From contig WNKI01000005.1 in assembly GCA_015350385.1 (NCBI GenBank), positions 2,192,698 through 2,256,697 on the forward strand: a stretch of 64,000 nucleotides of DNA, given 5' to 3'. Shown in pieces: positions 13,027-24,431 of the stretch; the stretch's first letter is position 1; every line of letters starts with the position of its first letter. The position numbers and the translations under genes are program-made. This DNA comes from Aculops lycopersici. Its lineage: Eukaryota; Arthropoda; Arachnida; Trombidiformes; Eriophyidae. The notes below the pieces were generated by a model that saw only the letters and a program-made list of their open reading frames with translations, searched no databases and had not been told where the DNA came from.

Positions 13027-16000
13027 GCGAGACCGATTCGCCTTCACTTCCAATTTCAATTTGCGCTCAAACGCAACAAACTAACCTTCTTTCCACTGCG
13101 TCGAAAACCTCATGCGCTAACCTCTCAAAACACCACCCAACCAAAACGGCAACAAACTATAGGAACTTATGAAACACACGCCAGAGGAGCATCCCGATTA
13201 CAAGCCACTAATCGAGGCACAGAAAGAGGTACACGAGTTGGCGCTCAAGATTGATAGGGCTGAAAAGGAGATGTTACATCAGGAGCAACTAAAGGATCTC
13301 GAATCAATGATTGAGGGCCACGTTGAGTTGCAGCACCCGCAGCGCGACTTTATCCGCTACGATTTGGTCACCATTTCCGGCACCTCGGCGCTAACTGTAA
13401 CGGCCAAAAAGGAGCGAGTTCTCTTCTTATTCTGTGATCTCCTAATTATGACCAGTGTTAAAAAGAAGGTTAGCCGGAGGTCGAATCTGCAAACGGCCTT
13501 TGCCAATTCAAGCAACGATTTGTCGTTGCTTGAGGGCAATAAGTTTAAGTTGTTGCTGCGAGTTTCCTTAGATCAGGTTGAGATTAGAATGGACAATGAG
13601 AAAATGTTGCAGGTTCAGCAGCAGCAACTTGAGCAACAGGAGAGACAACAAATGGAAGAGTTGGAGATGCAGAAGAAGATTTTAAATGAGCAACGACGAG
13701 AGATTGAGGCGGACCTTTATGTTTTGCACCAAATTGAGTTTTTAACCTCAAAATTAACCTTGATTGAGCCGACGAAATTAAATGGCTCAATCAACGAGCT
13801 AATAGGCGCGCTGAAGGATAAGCTCCTCGAGCTCGACAACAGCGAAGTGCAGGCCATCAATTCCGCCTCCTCGACTTCCGGTTATCAGGTAAACTCTCTG
13901 TCGGGCGCTCAACATTCGCAGGCTCAAATCATCCAAGAGACTTGTGTAACAGAATCGCCCATTACAGTTTCAGTGCCAAACTATCAAAAGTATCAAGCCT
14001 CGTCGCCGGCAAGCAGCGGAGGCGGCGGCGGCGGTGGCGGTGGTGGTAATCTAAGTGAATCCCATCAATCAAATGTGATCCAATCCAACTCGAGCTCGGG
14101 CGGCCATCTGAGCATCCCCTCGCCAGGCAACCTGTTGTCGGTGAACTCCTTCGTTGCCTCAACTTTAGACTCAAACAATAACTTAAGTGATACTTCGGTG
14201 GAGTTTATAATCAATTGCAATCCAATTACAATTGCAACAAACAATAGTTTTAGCAACAGCAACCAAGCCAATCAATTGATTAGCCAACAGCAATTGACCA
14301 ACAATTCGGCCAGCTTCTCCTCCATAAGTCCAAATGAGCAATACGATTACTCGGCGGCCGCGGCCTCCGCTGCCGCAGATTCTAATAGTAAGAGTAATCA
14401 GCAATCAAGTGATAACTACGACACGCTGGTCGTCAATTTCCCCTCTCTTGAAAGACGACAGGCATTTTTGCAAGCTTTCATCGAGGCCAAGCAGGCGAGA
14501 CACCAATTGTTCCAGCAACAAGCTCGCTACTACATGGCGCAAAATAATGGACAAAAGATCTTCAGCTCATCGGTGACCTTGAGATTGGCCGACCGGAAGA
14601 GACTAAGCAAATCGCAACAGCAAGACAATATTGAATTGAGACCAATGGACCAGCAATCGAGTCCAACGCATCGAGTTGCTGGCGGCCAGCGAGCGAGAGT
14701 TTCGTCGGCGAGTCCGTTTGGCGGAAGTGGAGGGCAACAGCAAAATCGACAACACGGCGGCTCCGGCCACCCGGCCGGAGCCTCAATAGTGCATCAAATG
14801 TCGGCGCCCCACTCGCTGTCAGAACATTCAGGTAACATGGCGAGCGATAGCAACAGCACCACCAACAGCAACGTGACCTTCCGCCGGTCGGGCGGCGAGA
14901 GCGAGTTGAGACAAGGTCAAGCTCAAACATGCATCTCGTGCGAGCTGCCCAACGACGATGTGTGTCAGAATAAGCGCAGTCACTTGCTACAACAACAACA
15001 ACACCACCACCACCACCACCACCACCAGCTAATGCACCAGCCCGCCAGTCAGCCGGCTTCGTTGGATACCATTTGTTGTTTCGACAAGCACTCCGATTAC
15101 CCAAGGGAAGACAGGTGGTCCCAGCGGCTAGTTGGCGGCGATGGTGATAATGTTGACCTTGAGTTTCCTTTTGATTCCCTCAACATGGAGTCCATGTCAA
15201 GATTGCAACATCATCAGCAGCAGCCGACCTTTTCCGTTTTCCCACTGACCAACAGTGGAACAATAAGTGGCCATAACACCAGTAATAATAATAATAATAA
15301 TATCCTACAATGCGAGAACAATAATCATCCCGGCAAACCGTTGGTCACACCGGGAACCATGATCTTGGCGAGCCAACACCAAGCTGGTGGCGGCACTCTG
15401 CTCACAAGCATTCTAACTGAGCCCATACCCAAGTTTGTGGCCACACTTCCGGTCAACTTTCTGAGCAGCCAACATTCGGGCTTGCAGCTGAGTTGCGCCG
15501 CCAGTCCAAAGTCAGGCAATGAGCTGTTTGGTTGTTCAGCTAATGAAAGACGACAAACTGTCCGAGACTCAAGTGGACAATTGTGGCTCTGCATGAGCAA
15601 CGGGTACGTGAGTCACGTTGCTCTAATACAATTGGAAAAGTACGAGCACTTTGCAGAGTCTAACCAGAAGCAGCAACAGCAACAAGCAAATAATAAGAAT
15701 AGCGGAAGTAAAAGCGACAGAAACAGTCAGTGTTACTCCATCGTTCCTATGACCTTGTCCTCGAGCGACATCTGCAAGTCCCAAATAAACTGCGCCGCAC
15801 AGGTGAAGTGGCCGCGTAGAGTAGAGAAACGGCAGCAGCAGCAACAACAACAACGACGCCGACCGGCCGGTGGTCACGAGGGAGGTTTAAATTCAAGCGC
15901 TGAAAACAATTTGGATCGACTTCCAATCGTTGAAGTGGCGATAAAATCTGCAAGTCCTCCGATTGAAATCGAAACTAAATCTAACAAAGAACCAATAGCA

Positions 16001-18943
16001 AAGGAGGAGCCATCAACAGAGGAAGCAGCAGTGGAAGCAAGTATGGGGAGCCAGAGGAGAAGTGGCAGTAGTAGCAACACCGGCGAGGTGCCACTCTCTC
16101 AGTCGGCGCCCAGTGATCATCATTTGAAACATGAGCATATAGTGGCCGACTTGGATTCAACTCCAACGAAGAACTCCTCCGCCAGCACAACGAGATTAGA
16201 GCTGCCATTCGCGTGTACAAAATCTCACGAGTTGTGCACAGGTAAGGAGATGGTTGGTGATGGTGGCATTAGTGGCGGTGCTTGTGGCCAGCAAAAGGCA
16301 AACAGCAGACGCCAGCGACACTTTGCCTCGCACCATCAGCTGAACTTGCGCAACTCGCCAACCAGCCACCTGTCGGCCACCGCGAGCCACGACTCCGGCC
16401 ACCACAGCCACCACCACCACCACCCCCACCACTGTCGCCAGTCTTTGCACCACCATCACCACTACCATCACCACCATCATCAGCATAGCCACAATCACGG
16501 CCACCACTCACACCACGCGCCCAGTCATCATTTCAATCACACTGCAAGTGCGACTCCTAATCCCAGTTACAATCCAAACCCTCAGCTGCCAGCCGGAGGC
16601 AACAGACATCCAATGGCCTACACGATGAGACACAATACGGTGCCCATAGGCGAGTTGCGGCGCGCTTTAGAGCGCCAAAATCGAGTCTTCGACTGTCAAG
16701 CTCGAGGTTCAACGACGACAAACCAGACGAGACTCTCGCGTCAACTTGTGCCTCCGAGTAACTCGCCAGCAAATCCAACGCCCACTCACATGGAGATGGG
16801 CGACGGATCACAGAGACTGTCAACGGGAGTGGGAAACGGAAGCATCAGATCGGTGGTTGGCGAGTTCAAAAAGGGAGCCATGCGCTCGGCAACACCGCCG
16901 CCAAATCCAACAGGAAACTGTGGCACCGGCCCCGCTCGTTACGCCTCAACTTCTAGCCATTCAATAGATCATCAGGCCAACAAGAGTTTCAAGTCGGCGC
17001 GAATGTTGCGCCACCAAGCGAGTCTAAAGACAAGCGCCATCTTGGCCAAGTTGGTAAGTGGCGCCAGCAAACGAGGAGGCTCGTATTTGAGACAGCACAA
17101 ATCGAGTGAGAGGGCGCCAAATAGCCAAACCAATCCCTCGGATTTGGACGACAACGACACCGATACTGACAACGGACTGACCAGAATGAAGGCCGCTAAT
17201 ACCAACTCAGATGCTGGGTCGGAGGCAAACCAACTGTCCGTTCCAAGGACCGAGACGGCGGAAGTGCGACAGGTGGTCTCGCCGCTCTCGTCAGTTTCCT
17301 CATTGAACTCCACGAATTCCTCCCTCACAATTAACTCAATGTGCGCCAGCTCGCCCGGTGGAAGTGGCTGCAATATTCCCATGCCCTCGTGGTCCTCGGC
17401 CACCTGTTGCACCTTTGCCTATTGCGAATCTCGTCAAAATAACCTCGATGTTGGTGGCGCGGAGAGTGGCCGAGTCAATGGAGCCAATAAAAATCTCACC
17501 GACCCACTAGGCGGCGGTCAACAAATGCGAAGTCGATCGGCTACAGTGCCAAGCCGCTCCTATTTAGATCAGCGGCTCTCGCCTTCCGCCGAAGAAGATC
17601 CCCAGTCTAGTTTCGAGTGTTGCCTGGCGCAACGGGAAAAGCTTTGCGCCCAGGATTCGGGTTATAAGGTTAGCGAGATCAATGATGCTCCACAGGATTC
17701 CTCGTTGTTGAGCAACAACGAGTTGGACAATGATTATAGTAGCAAGAGCATTTGTGAGTACGAGCTGAAACTTGAGCCAACTCTATGGCTAGGTTGCGAC
17801 GACGGAAGCCTCGTTGTGATCGATTGCTTGTCAAACTCACCGAGCACAGCAGAGGGCCAAACGAATGATGTTTGCAACATGTGCAACATTGCAACAGACC
17901 GACAACCAGCAACCACCTGTGGCAACAGGCACATGGAGATCAAGTTGGGCGCTGCCATTTGTGATATAAAGACGCACAAGGATCAACAGGTGTTTGTTGC
18001 ACTATCCAACGGCCAGTTGGCTATCTTCTCTCAAAACCTCAAGCAGTCAAATGTCATGGACGAGAACAATGATGACACCAACAATACAGAATCAACAGGT
18101 CACTCGCTCTTGAGTCCCAAGTTGTTGAATGTCACTGCAAATGAGCTGAACTCTACAAGCAAATTGTGTGTCGTCAATGACGAGTATTTATGGTACTCGT
18201 ATGGTAGAAATATCTATGTGTTAAATATGAACACCCTCAAGTTGGAGAATACAATTATGGCGCCAACTAATGATTTGTCGTTGCAATTCACCATGCAATC
18301 GATAGCAATCGAGATAATGGAACTTATGGAGGATCTAGCTGGCGTTTGGATTGCGTTTAAAAATAGCCACTTGATTCAATTCTATGACGTGAACACCTAC
18401 CGTCTGCTGGTGGAAGTTAACCTGTTTGATCCTATCAACAAGGTGCTCTCATATGGCAACGAAATTTTAAGACAACACAAGACTGCCTGTCTAAAGGCCA
18501 CTTCTCTTTTGTGTCTTAACCAAGCCAATAGGAATATCCTATTCGTTGGAACAAGTGCAGGTATATTATTGTACGTGACGATAAGCAGGAGGCAGGCCAG
18601 TGGGCAAAAGAAGGAAACGGATCCGGAAATTGGGGAGTCAAATCCCAATAGTCAGCCGAAGATTGAGCTCAATTTGCAAATTGCAAGTCTGCGCCACGGA
18701 CACAGTGGCCAGGTGAGATTTATGAACTCGCTAGAGATAGCAGCCTCGAGGTTGATTGGATCAACAATCGAAGGCCAAGATGGGGGCCAGTCGTCGTCGT
18801 CGTTGCAGACCAACGAGGAGGCGACTTTTCTCGTTTCCGGTGGCTCTGGTGTGGACTTGTATGGACCAACTGATGAGCATTCAAGCTGCCAGCTCGACAG
18901 CGAAGAGGACAACTCAAATTATTTAATGTTTTGGAAATTGTGA
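7407..18943 (+). CDS. ARHGEF17: Rho guanine nucleotide exchange factor 17 orthologue (DH-PH-propeller)
   Basis: Exons 7407-7658, 11399-11476 (or from 11396), 11635-11823, 12135-12251, 12462-12554 and 13163-18943. All junctions are phase 0 with GT/AG ends, giving about 2169 residues. The DH domain (about residues 86-260) holds DTERSYVESL, LVDEIF, VFTEA and IMPVQRIPRYELL. The PH domain follows (FLFCDLLIMTS). The propeller has a first strand at about 1050 (LCMSNGYVSHVAL) and the rest from about 1785 (LWLGCDDGSLVVID, ILRQHKTACLKA, LFVGTSAGILL, YLMFWKL at the end). This order and these motifs match vertebrate ARHGEF17 (p164-RhoGEF/TEM4), which activates RhoA-type GTPases at actin structures. The PH region and the propeller contain very long Ser/Gln/Asn/Gly/His insertions, including a His run near 856 and a His-rich tract near 1320-1363. 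The DH to PH junction and the propeller are certain. The Gln-rich first exon of 84 residues is only the best upstream exon with a phase-0 donor, and other 5' exons may exist. Confidence 0.9.
7659..11398 (+). other. First coding intron of ARHGEF17, with simple repeats
   Basis: A 3.7-kb intron in the chosen model. It contains a TA run flanked by TTTA/TAAA (about 7967-7989), a GA microsatellite (8889-8919), a C run near 9462-9472, CAG/CAA repeats (9832-9880; the Leu-run frame on the other strand is a shadow) and GGT/GGC repeats (10392-10427). No exon with DH-like or other recognisable coding sequence was seen, though short cryptic exons cannot be excluded. Confidence 0.45.
12721..13022. repeat. 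Composite microsatellite with 20-N gap
   Basis: It lies inside the last ARHGEF17 intron. Motifs follow one another: (AG)n at 12727-12758, CGA/CGT and CTA triplets, the assembly gap at 12861-12880, (GTAAC)n at 12881-12947, (GTAC)n to about 12966, (GAC)n, then (GA)n to 13022. The round 20-N gap sits inside the GTAAC array, so the true array length is unknown. The coding frame is unaffected because both splice sites lie outside. Confidence 0.9.
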
Positions 18944-18955
18944 TACTAAATTGAG

Positions 18956-18961
18956 AATAAA
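18956..18961 (+). terminator. Poly(A) signal of ARHGEF17
   Basis: AATAAA starts only 13 nt past the TGA stop at 18941-18943, giving a very short 3' UTR. Confidence 0.6.
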
Positions 18962-19394
18962 ATGAAGTGAGCAGATAAGTGAGATGAAGATTATTCAAGT
19001 TTTTGATGATTATATTATAGTTTGAATCTATTTTGACATCATGTTAGCGGTGCATTTCTGAATTTTCGTCATCATATTTTCATCCAAATTTCGATAACTG
19101 CCCATGGGGCCCAAAAAAGCTCTTCAATTGTTTGCCGCTCGAATAGATGGACACTGTTCAAGATTTTAAAGCTTGAAGTTGAGTCCGCATCTTAGAATCA
19201 ATGACAAGATTCCCAATCGGCCACGCATCCTGGTTTCGATACAATCTCAATGAGGACTTCCGACCCTGAACCTCATTCCACAAGAAACTGTTTCTTCTGC
19301 AAGGTCAAATCGACGAAAAATATCCCCAAGGTAATATACAAATCATAACAAAGAGAACTGGATGCAGAAATCATGATCGGTCCGAGAGCTATAA

Positions 19395-20100
19395 GCTTAA
19401 AGGTGACAAGGATGTTTCGGAAAGGTAATGAGCATAATTATGGAATCTATCACTGAAGTTCTCCGAGAGAGGGTACCCGAGATCCAACTCGGTCCAAAGC
19501 AGAAATGCTCCAAATTTGGTATCTACTAAGCATTCAGATCAACCCCGGCCCCCTCGGCAACCTAGTGCCGTAAGTCGGTATGAGGCTTGTCTATGGTTAG
19601 TGATCCTGATGAATGTGCTCACAATTGAACCTACAAGTTGCACGGAACATAGGAAAGAAGACTGCTTTCAAGTGACACCTATATTCCAAAAAGTATAAGT
19701 AATTGCAGACATTTGAGGCAACCGGATGCTCAGAATCTTGTTTCTGAGTCGTTTGCAGGGTTCATTTTTATGCTAGCTATCATAACTTCGGAATTAGAAG
19801 TGACTTTTAGAAGCGGTTTTTTTCGGTTTGTTCTGCTCGAATTATTTTACACGATTCATCCGTAATGCACAGTGTTGGCATTCCTGAAAAAGAGGCATTC
19901 GAACTCATGGCGCTAGGTGGTCGGGGGCCTTGCGGGCGACCTAGAAGCGCAGAGTATACCAAAATCAGACATTTTGTGGGCATGTTTGTAGCAATCACTG
20001 CAAACCTTGTCGTAAGCTTCGGATCACTAAGGTTCCGAAAATATGCCGACAATCTTCTAAAGGCCTCACTGTCACCCTGAAGAGGATAACTTTTAAACTA
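19395..20100. mobile_element. Dispersed repeat, copy A (long imperfect inverted arms)
   Basis: About 700 bp, matched by a second copy at about 50848-51545 in the same orientation. The core (about 19514-19838) aligns to 50963-51287 without gaps and with five differences. The right arm is clearly related but more diverged and the left arm is weakly similar. Segments near 19514-19573 and 19910-19968 are inverted relatives of each other: both contain TTGGTAT and CCTAG motifs in opposite orientation. This suggests a nonautonomous foldback or MITE-type DNA element. The 60-codon open frame in the core starts at TTG and is not credible as a gene. Ends are approximate. Confidence 0.65.
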
Positions 20101-20739
20101 GCAATGATTTCCACTTCCGGTTTGCTTAGTTGTGTTAATTATTTGATAAACTGTAAAAGTTTTATGTGTTATACTGTCAGAACGTACTAAAATCAAACAC
20201 AAGGGGATCCTGGGGTCGAGGGGATTCGTGGTTGCGTAGCGACCCCTCAATGTCGAGACATTTCAGCTTCTGATGTTTCCAACGATGCCATACAATGCCA
20301 CCTGTTTCGAAACTCTCTTTTGACCAGTTAGAAAAGCTTAGAAAATATGCGCCGGATGCTCAGGGTCTCTAATTTCCTCATAAAATCTTATAACTCTAGA
20401 AATCAATGTTATTTCCCCGAATGTCTGGTAGATGTGAGCATTATGACTGTACAAGTGCAAAAATAAGCAATATTGTGCAAAGAAAGTTGGCAAGCTCGTG
20501 AGTTTTACGGAGTCCTCACTTTTCTAATGCAATCTATCGATGCTACAGGGACCGCAAATTAATGAATTATGTTCCGCACATACATGCTTCGTTAAGTTTA
20601 ATCGAGATTCAATGTGACAAGTCATCAATTACCTACATCCCATTTGCATCCACAAATTGGCCTCCTCGCGGAAGTATGGTTCCCTATGGGTGTGGCAGCA
20701 ATCAGATCGGCTTGCATAAAACTCCATTGAGCAGTTCTC
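20101..20739. other. Intergenic, possible older repeat remnant
   Basis: No gene. Around 20354 the string CCGGATGCTCAG repeats 12 bases found in the core of the neighbouring element, followed by weakly similar sequence, so this may be an older relative. ATTAAA on the minus strand at 20597-20602 lies 138 nt past the stop of the next gene and may be its poly(A) signal. Confidence 0.35.
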
Positions 20740-21261
20740 CTATCCATCGAGGGCATTGATGATGCACAAACCAACATCAACCATTGCCTCGGTGAGCTTC
20801 TCAATCTCCTTGGCGTCAGTGGCCTCCGCGGTCTTCCTGTAGATACAGGCAGTCATTTGCTCGAATTTCTCGCGATTCTTGCAAACTAGCTCCTTATGTT
20901 TCATTGCATCCTTTGGATCGAATTCAATTCCAAATGCCTCCTTGTGGCAACTAAGAGCATCCTCCTTCTTGACGGCCTTCATCAGATGCTCATTACCCGT
21001 GAGACAGGCGATTATTTCTTCAAGTGTATCCTTGCTAGCAGCACAGGCGCGTTCGAAAACCTTTCGCGACATGTGGTTGTGGAGCATGGACTTATGGCCC
21101 TGATCGGTGCTATGCGCTGGAGTCGAGCGCCGATTTACCTGGTGAACGCGAGCTCCTTGTGCTAGCTGGGCGACAGAAGCCAGGCAAACAATTGCAAAGA
21201 CCAAAGTCAAAAACGCAACACCTGTTGCCATTCTACTGATGTTGTTGCCACTGCTCATCAT
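20740..21261 (-). CDS. Secreted six-cysteine helical protein, microplusin-like
   Basis: 173 residues, one exon. A strong signal peptide (about residues 11-36, cleavage after AQG) is followed by a short basic linker and a helical domain of about 110 residues with six cysteines: ERAC, IIAC, ALSC, ELVC, MTAC and VGLC. Spacing and charge recall tick microplusin/hebraein, small copper-binding antimicrobial proteins of Acari, but the His-rich tail of microplusin is absent. The family is an inference from the cysteine pattern. Any other small helical six-cysteine secreted protein remains possible. Both ATG 21261 and the in-frame ATG 21231 would give a secreted product. A TATA box lies upstream at 21448-21455. 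It is divergent from the cysteine protease gene, with both products predicted to be secreted. Confidence 0.6.
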   Translation of the reverse strand: MMSSGNNISRMATGVAFLTLVFAIVCLASVAQLAQGARVHQVNRRSTPAHSTDQGHKSMLHNHMSRKVFERACAASKDTLEEIIACLTGNEHLMKAVKKEDALSCHKEAFGIEFDPKDAMKHKELVCKNREKFEQMTACIYRKTAEATDAKEIEKLTEAMVDVGLCIINALDG

Positions 21262-21416
21262 CTTGCTTTGATTTTAATTCCAGGCGAGGGGTATCACAAT
21301 TGATGGTGTTCTTGCTTCCTGTTTGTCTTGTGGTCGCTATTTCGAGTAGTTGAGCTTAGATTTTTTATCACTGATCGCTATTATTGTTGCTTGCTATTCA
21401 CTTCCAATTGATTGTG

Positions 21417-21455
21417 AGTGACATCAGGTGCTAGCGAATCACGAGTCTTATATAG
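21417..21455 (-). promoter_or_regulatory. TATA/Inr promoter of six-cysteine gene
   Basis: On the minus strand, CTATATAAG lies at 21447-21455, followed about 35 nt later by TCACTC (A at 21419). The predicted 5' UTR to ATG 21261 is about 160 nt with no splice site needed. The spacing is slightly longer than usual, so the exact start is uncertain. Confidence 0.5.
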
Positions 21456-21839
21456 TGATTGCAACTCCATGCCTTCCAATTGTACAGATGTTGGAGTAGG
21501 TGCCAGGTGGTTAGCTAAGCCCATACAGTTGCTTGCCAGGTGAAGCGAGAAGGGAAATCTAACTCATTGTAGCCGTAGAGTTGTTTAACCTGAGAAGCCA
21601 ATCGAAATGTTGGTTAGTCAAGTGAAAATCTAGTCGAGTGGCGCCACGATCAACAATAACATTACCATCGCTTATCAAGTTGTTTCATCAACTTGCAGTA
21701 GACAAACAAAATCATCATCATGTGGCTGCCTGGCGATGATTTGATTTGATGATAATCAGCACCATTGTTGCTCCGCCAGAGGGAGAGAAAGCAGGGCCAG
21801 CTTGCAACCTCTTTCTAGAGTTAGTCCTGCCATACATTT

Positions 21840-21871
21840 TATAAAGCAAATTTCTAGCTGTTCAATCAGTT
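21840..21871 (+). promoter_or_regulatory. TATA/Inr promoter of cysteine protease gene
   Basis: TATAAAG at 21840-21846 and TCAGTT at 21866-21871, with 28 nt from the first T to the A. The same initiator hexamer is used at 715-720. It faces the protease gene, whose ATG is 367 nt downstream. Confidence 0.45.
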
Positions 21872-22234
21872 ACATCTTGGCAGTTTGCTTGTGTTGGTCG
21901 AGATGGTAGTTCTGCTTGTTCGATCTGTTGAATCTTTGTATTAGGATAGTCTACGAGGGAGTAGTTGTTTTCTCTCCCACTTCGAGGCGAGAGATAGCAA
22001 CAACTTGTTGCTGCTCTCAACTGGAAGCCGACGTCGTTGTCATTGCCGTCAATTTTTGGCGAGCGACTAGTAAAATTAGTTTCGCCATTTTCTCTCATTA
22101 TTGCTCTCGGTTTTAAGTTTTAGTCAATAAATTTTTATTATTCAATTAGAATTAACATATTTACTAAAAAGTATTGACAGTTGTTATCGTTACATAATTT
22201 AATTGAAAGACAAAGGAGAAGGCGGAGGAAGAAT

Positions 22235-24373
22235 ATGATGGCGAAACAGGTTGCCAGTCTTGCAGTGTTCGCCTTTGTGGCTGCACTAGCTGGCACGCAA
22301 TTGCAACAGGCGGTGGTTGCAGACGATGGGGCACCGCCGACCCCCGTGTTCGCAACCAACTACCACGTTCGTGGCATCCTGTCATTACCGTAAGTATTCC
22401 CCTTCCTAATCCTCGATATTCTATCGCCCTACCTGCGATTCTATCGTTAGTAGAATTGCAGTCTGACGAAAGTTGTCTAAAGCTAAAACAATCAACCTGA
22501 GAGAACCTACCCACTGACATAACATGATCATCGCACCTCATGACCACAATGCAACGCCATCAACAGGTACGCCGAGCTCAATGAGCCATTCAATGCTTAC
22601 TACGACAAAAATACTAGCCGCTCGCGCACCGACTACTATGGCGACCTTTACAAAGTCTTCATGTTTGGCCCACAGAGTGCGCCGGAAATTTCGAACCGCA
22701 AATATGGTTCCATGTACAAGTTGGCTTGGGTGCCGGCCGACCTCCAGTTGGCAGTTGACTCGACAAAGCCAACCACTTCGCCGCGAGCTCCAGGCCAAAA
22801 GCCCTCAATGTTTAGTCGCATTGAGAAGGTTCTAGAGAAAGCTCACTTGCGTCATCCAACTTCCCCCATCTCTAGCTCAGATAAAACTGTCCACTTGGAT
22901 GTCGATCATTCACCACAATTGTCATCGGATGACTCAAGCACTCGCACTCGGCGAGCTTGCTTTGGAATCGACGGTGACGTTGGCAACACGGTTAGAGCTC
23001 AAACTGTGCTACCCGATCTCACGGACTTCAAGTTCGATTCTATTGGTGCATGTCCGCACATGAACCACGAGCATAGGCATAGGGAGTGCGAGTTGTGGAA
23101 GTACACTAATGTTGTTGGCGACAGGAAGAACACTTACAAAATGTGGGTTGCTCGTAATAAGAACACCGGCGAGGCGATTCCAGTCCATTATTACATGTTG
23201 GGCTACGACTCACTCCTTGGCTCCCATTACGATCGCTACGATGTCTCCTACTTCAACTACCGGCCAAACGCAGCCTTAGACTCGGACTTTGCCTTTGACG
23301 CCTCGGCTCAGAAGTGCGGCCCAATGCCGGGACCTGGCGAGTCGGCTAGCGATGCGGAGATTCGGAAGCACCTGGTTGTGGCAAATCCAATTCACGAGGT
23401 TGTCGAGCGTCCCCATAATTACGAGCACATTGATCATGAATTTGGAAAGTTTGCCCGGGATCATGGCAAGGAGTATGAGAGCGAGCTGCATCAGCGCAAG
23501 GGATGGCTCAACTTTTTGCACAACTTCCGCTTTATCAATGGAAAGAACAGGGAGCTGACTCAGTATAAGCTAAAGGTTAATCGATTCGCCGATTCGAATG
23601 TTAAGGATCTAAGCTACCTGAGAGGTCGGCGCCATAGTGTTGGCTACAACGGGGGTCTCGACTACGAGCAACATCACAACTTGAAGAGATCCTCAGGGGC
23701 CTACAACGATTTACCTGAGAGTTTTGATTGGTCAATTAGGGGCGCGGTGACACCCGTAAAGGATCAAGCGGTTTGCGGTAGTTGCTGGTCCTTTGGAACC
23801 ACAGGAGCCATTGAGGGCGCGAACTTTGTAAAGACTGGCAAGCTAATTAGACTCTCCCAACAGCAACTTGTTGATTGCAGCTGGGCCTACGGAAACAATG
23901 CTTGCGATGGCGGCGAGGACTTTAGGGCTTACAAGTACATTGCTAACGAGGGTGGCTTGGCTTCGGAGGAAGACTACGGCAGCTACCTGGGCGTCGACGG
24001 CAAGTGTCACGATCGCGATGTTCCAAAGTCTGTCAAGGTGAACGGTTTTTACAATGTCACTAGCAAGAGTGAGGACGCCTTAAAGCATGCACTAATCACC
24101 TATGGACCGGTTAGTGTTAGCATCGATGCCTCACAACCAACCTTTACCTTCTACTCGCATGGAGTTTACTATGACGATAAGTGCAAAAACTCGCCCGACC
24201 AACTCGACCACTCGGTTCTCGTTATTGGTTATGCAAAGATCGACGGCCAATTTGCTTGGCAGGTGAAGAACTCGTGGTCCACCTACTGGGGTAACGATGG
24301 CTACATTCTGATGTCGTCGAAGAAAAACAACTGTGGAGTCCTGGACGCGCCAACGGTGCCCATGATCGTGTAG
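22235..24373 (+). CDS. 26/29-kDa-type papain-family cysteine protease
   Basis: Exons 22235-22389 and 22567-24373, a phase-2 intron with GTAAGT and CAG ends, 653 residues. The order is signal peptide (about 1-29), then the N-terminal domain of insect 26/29-kDa proteases (LPYAELNEPFNAYYDKN, then RTDYYGDLYK). An unusual linker of about 100 residues rich in Ser and Pro follows, then a second part of that domain (CPHMNHEHRH, YYMLGYDSLLGSHYD), an I29-type propeptide (near 340-400) and the peptidase C1A domain. The active site is complete: Gln in KDQAVCGSCW, Cys458, His600 (LDHSVLVIGY) and Asn620 (KNSWSTYWG). In insects this protein is cut into 29- and 26-kDa parts and works in hemocytes and digestion. 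Role here: lysosomal or secreted proteolysis, by family. The poly(A) signal ATTAAA is at 24426. Confidence 0.9.
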
Positions 24374-24425
24374 ACACTTTGTCGTCATCGTTGTCGTCGT
24401 CGTTTTCACGACTTCTATAGTTGAA

Positions 24426-24431
24426 ATTAAA
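24426..24431 (+). terminator. Variant poly(A) signal of the protease gene
   Basis: ATTAAA, the commonest variant hexamer, 53 nt past the stop codon. Confidence 0.4.

Noticed and set aside
19516..19698. 60-codon frame shared by both repeat copies as a gene
   Set aside because: It begins at TTG with no ATG, and the sequence is part of a repeat with inverted arms. Conservation of the whole core, beyond the frame, explains the match.
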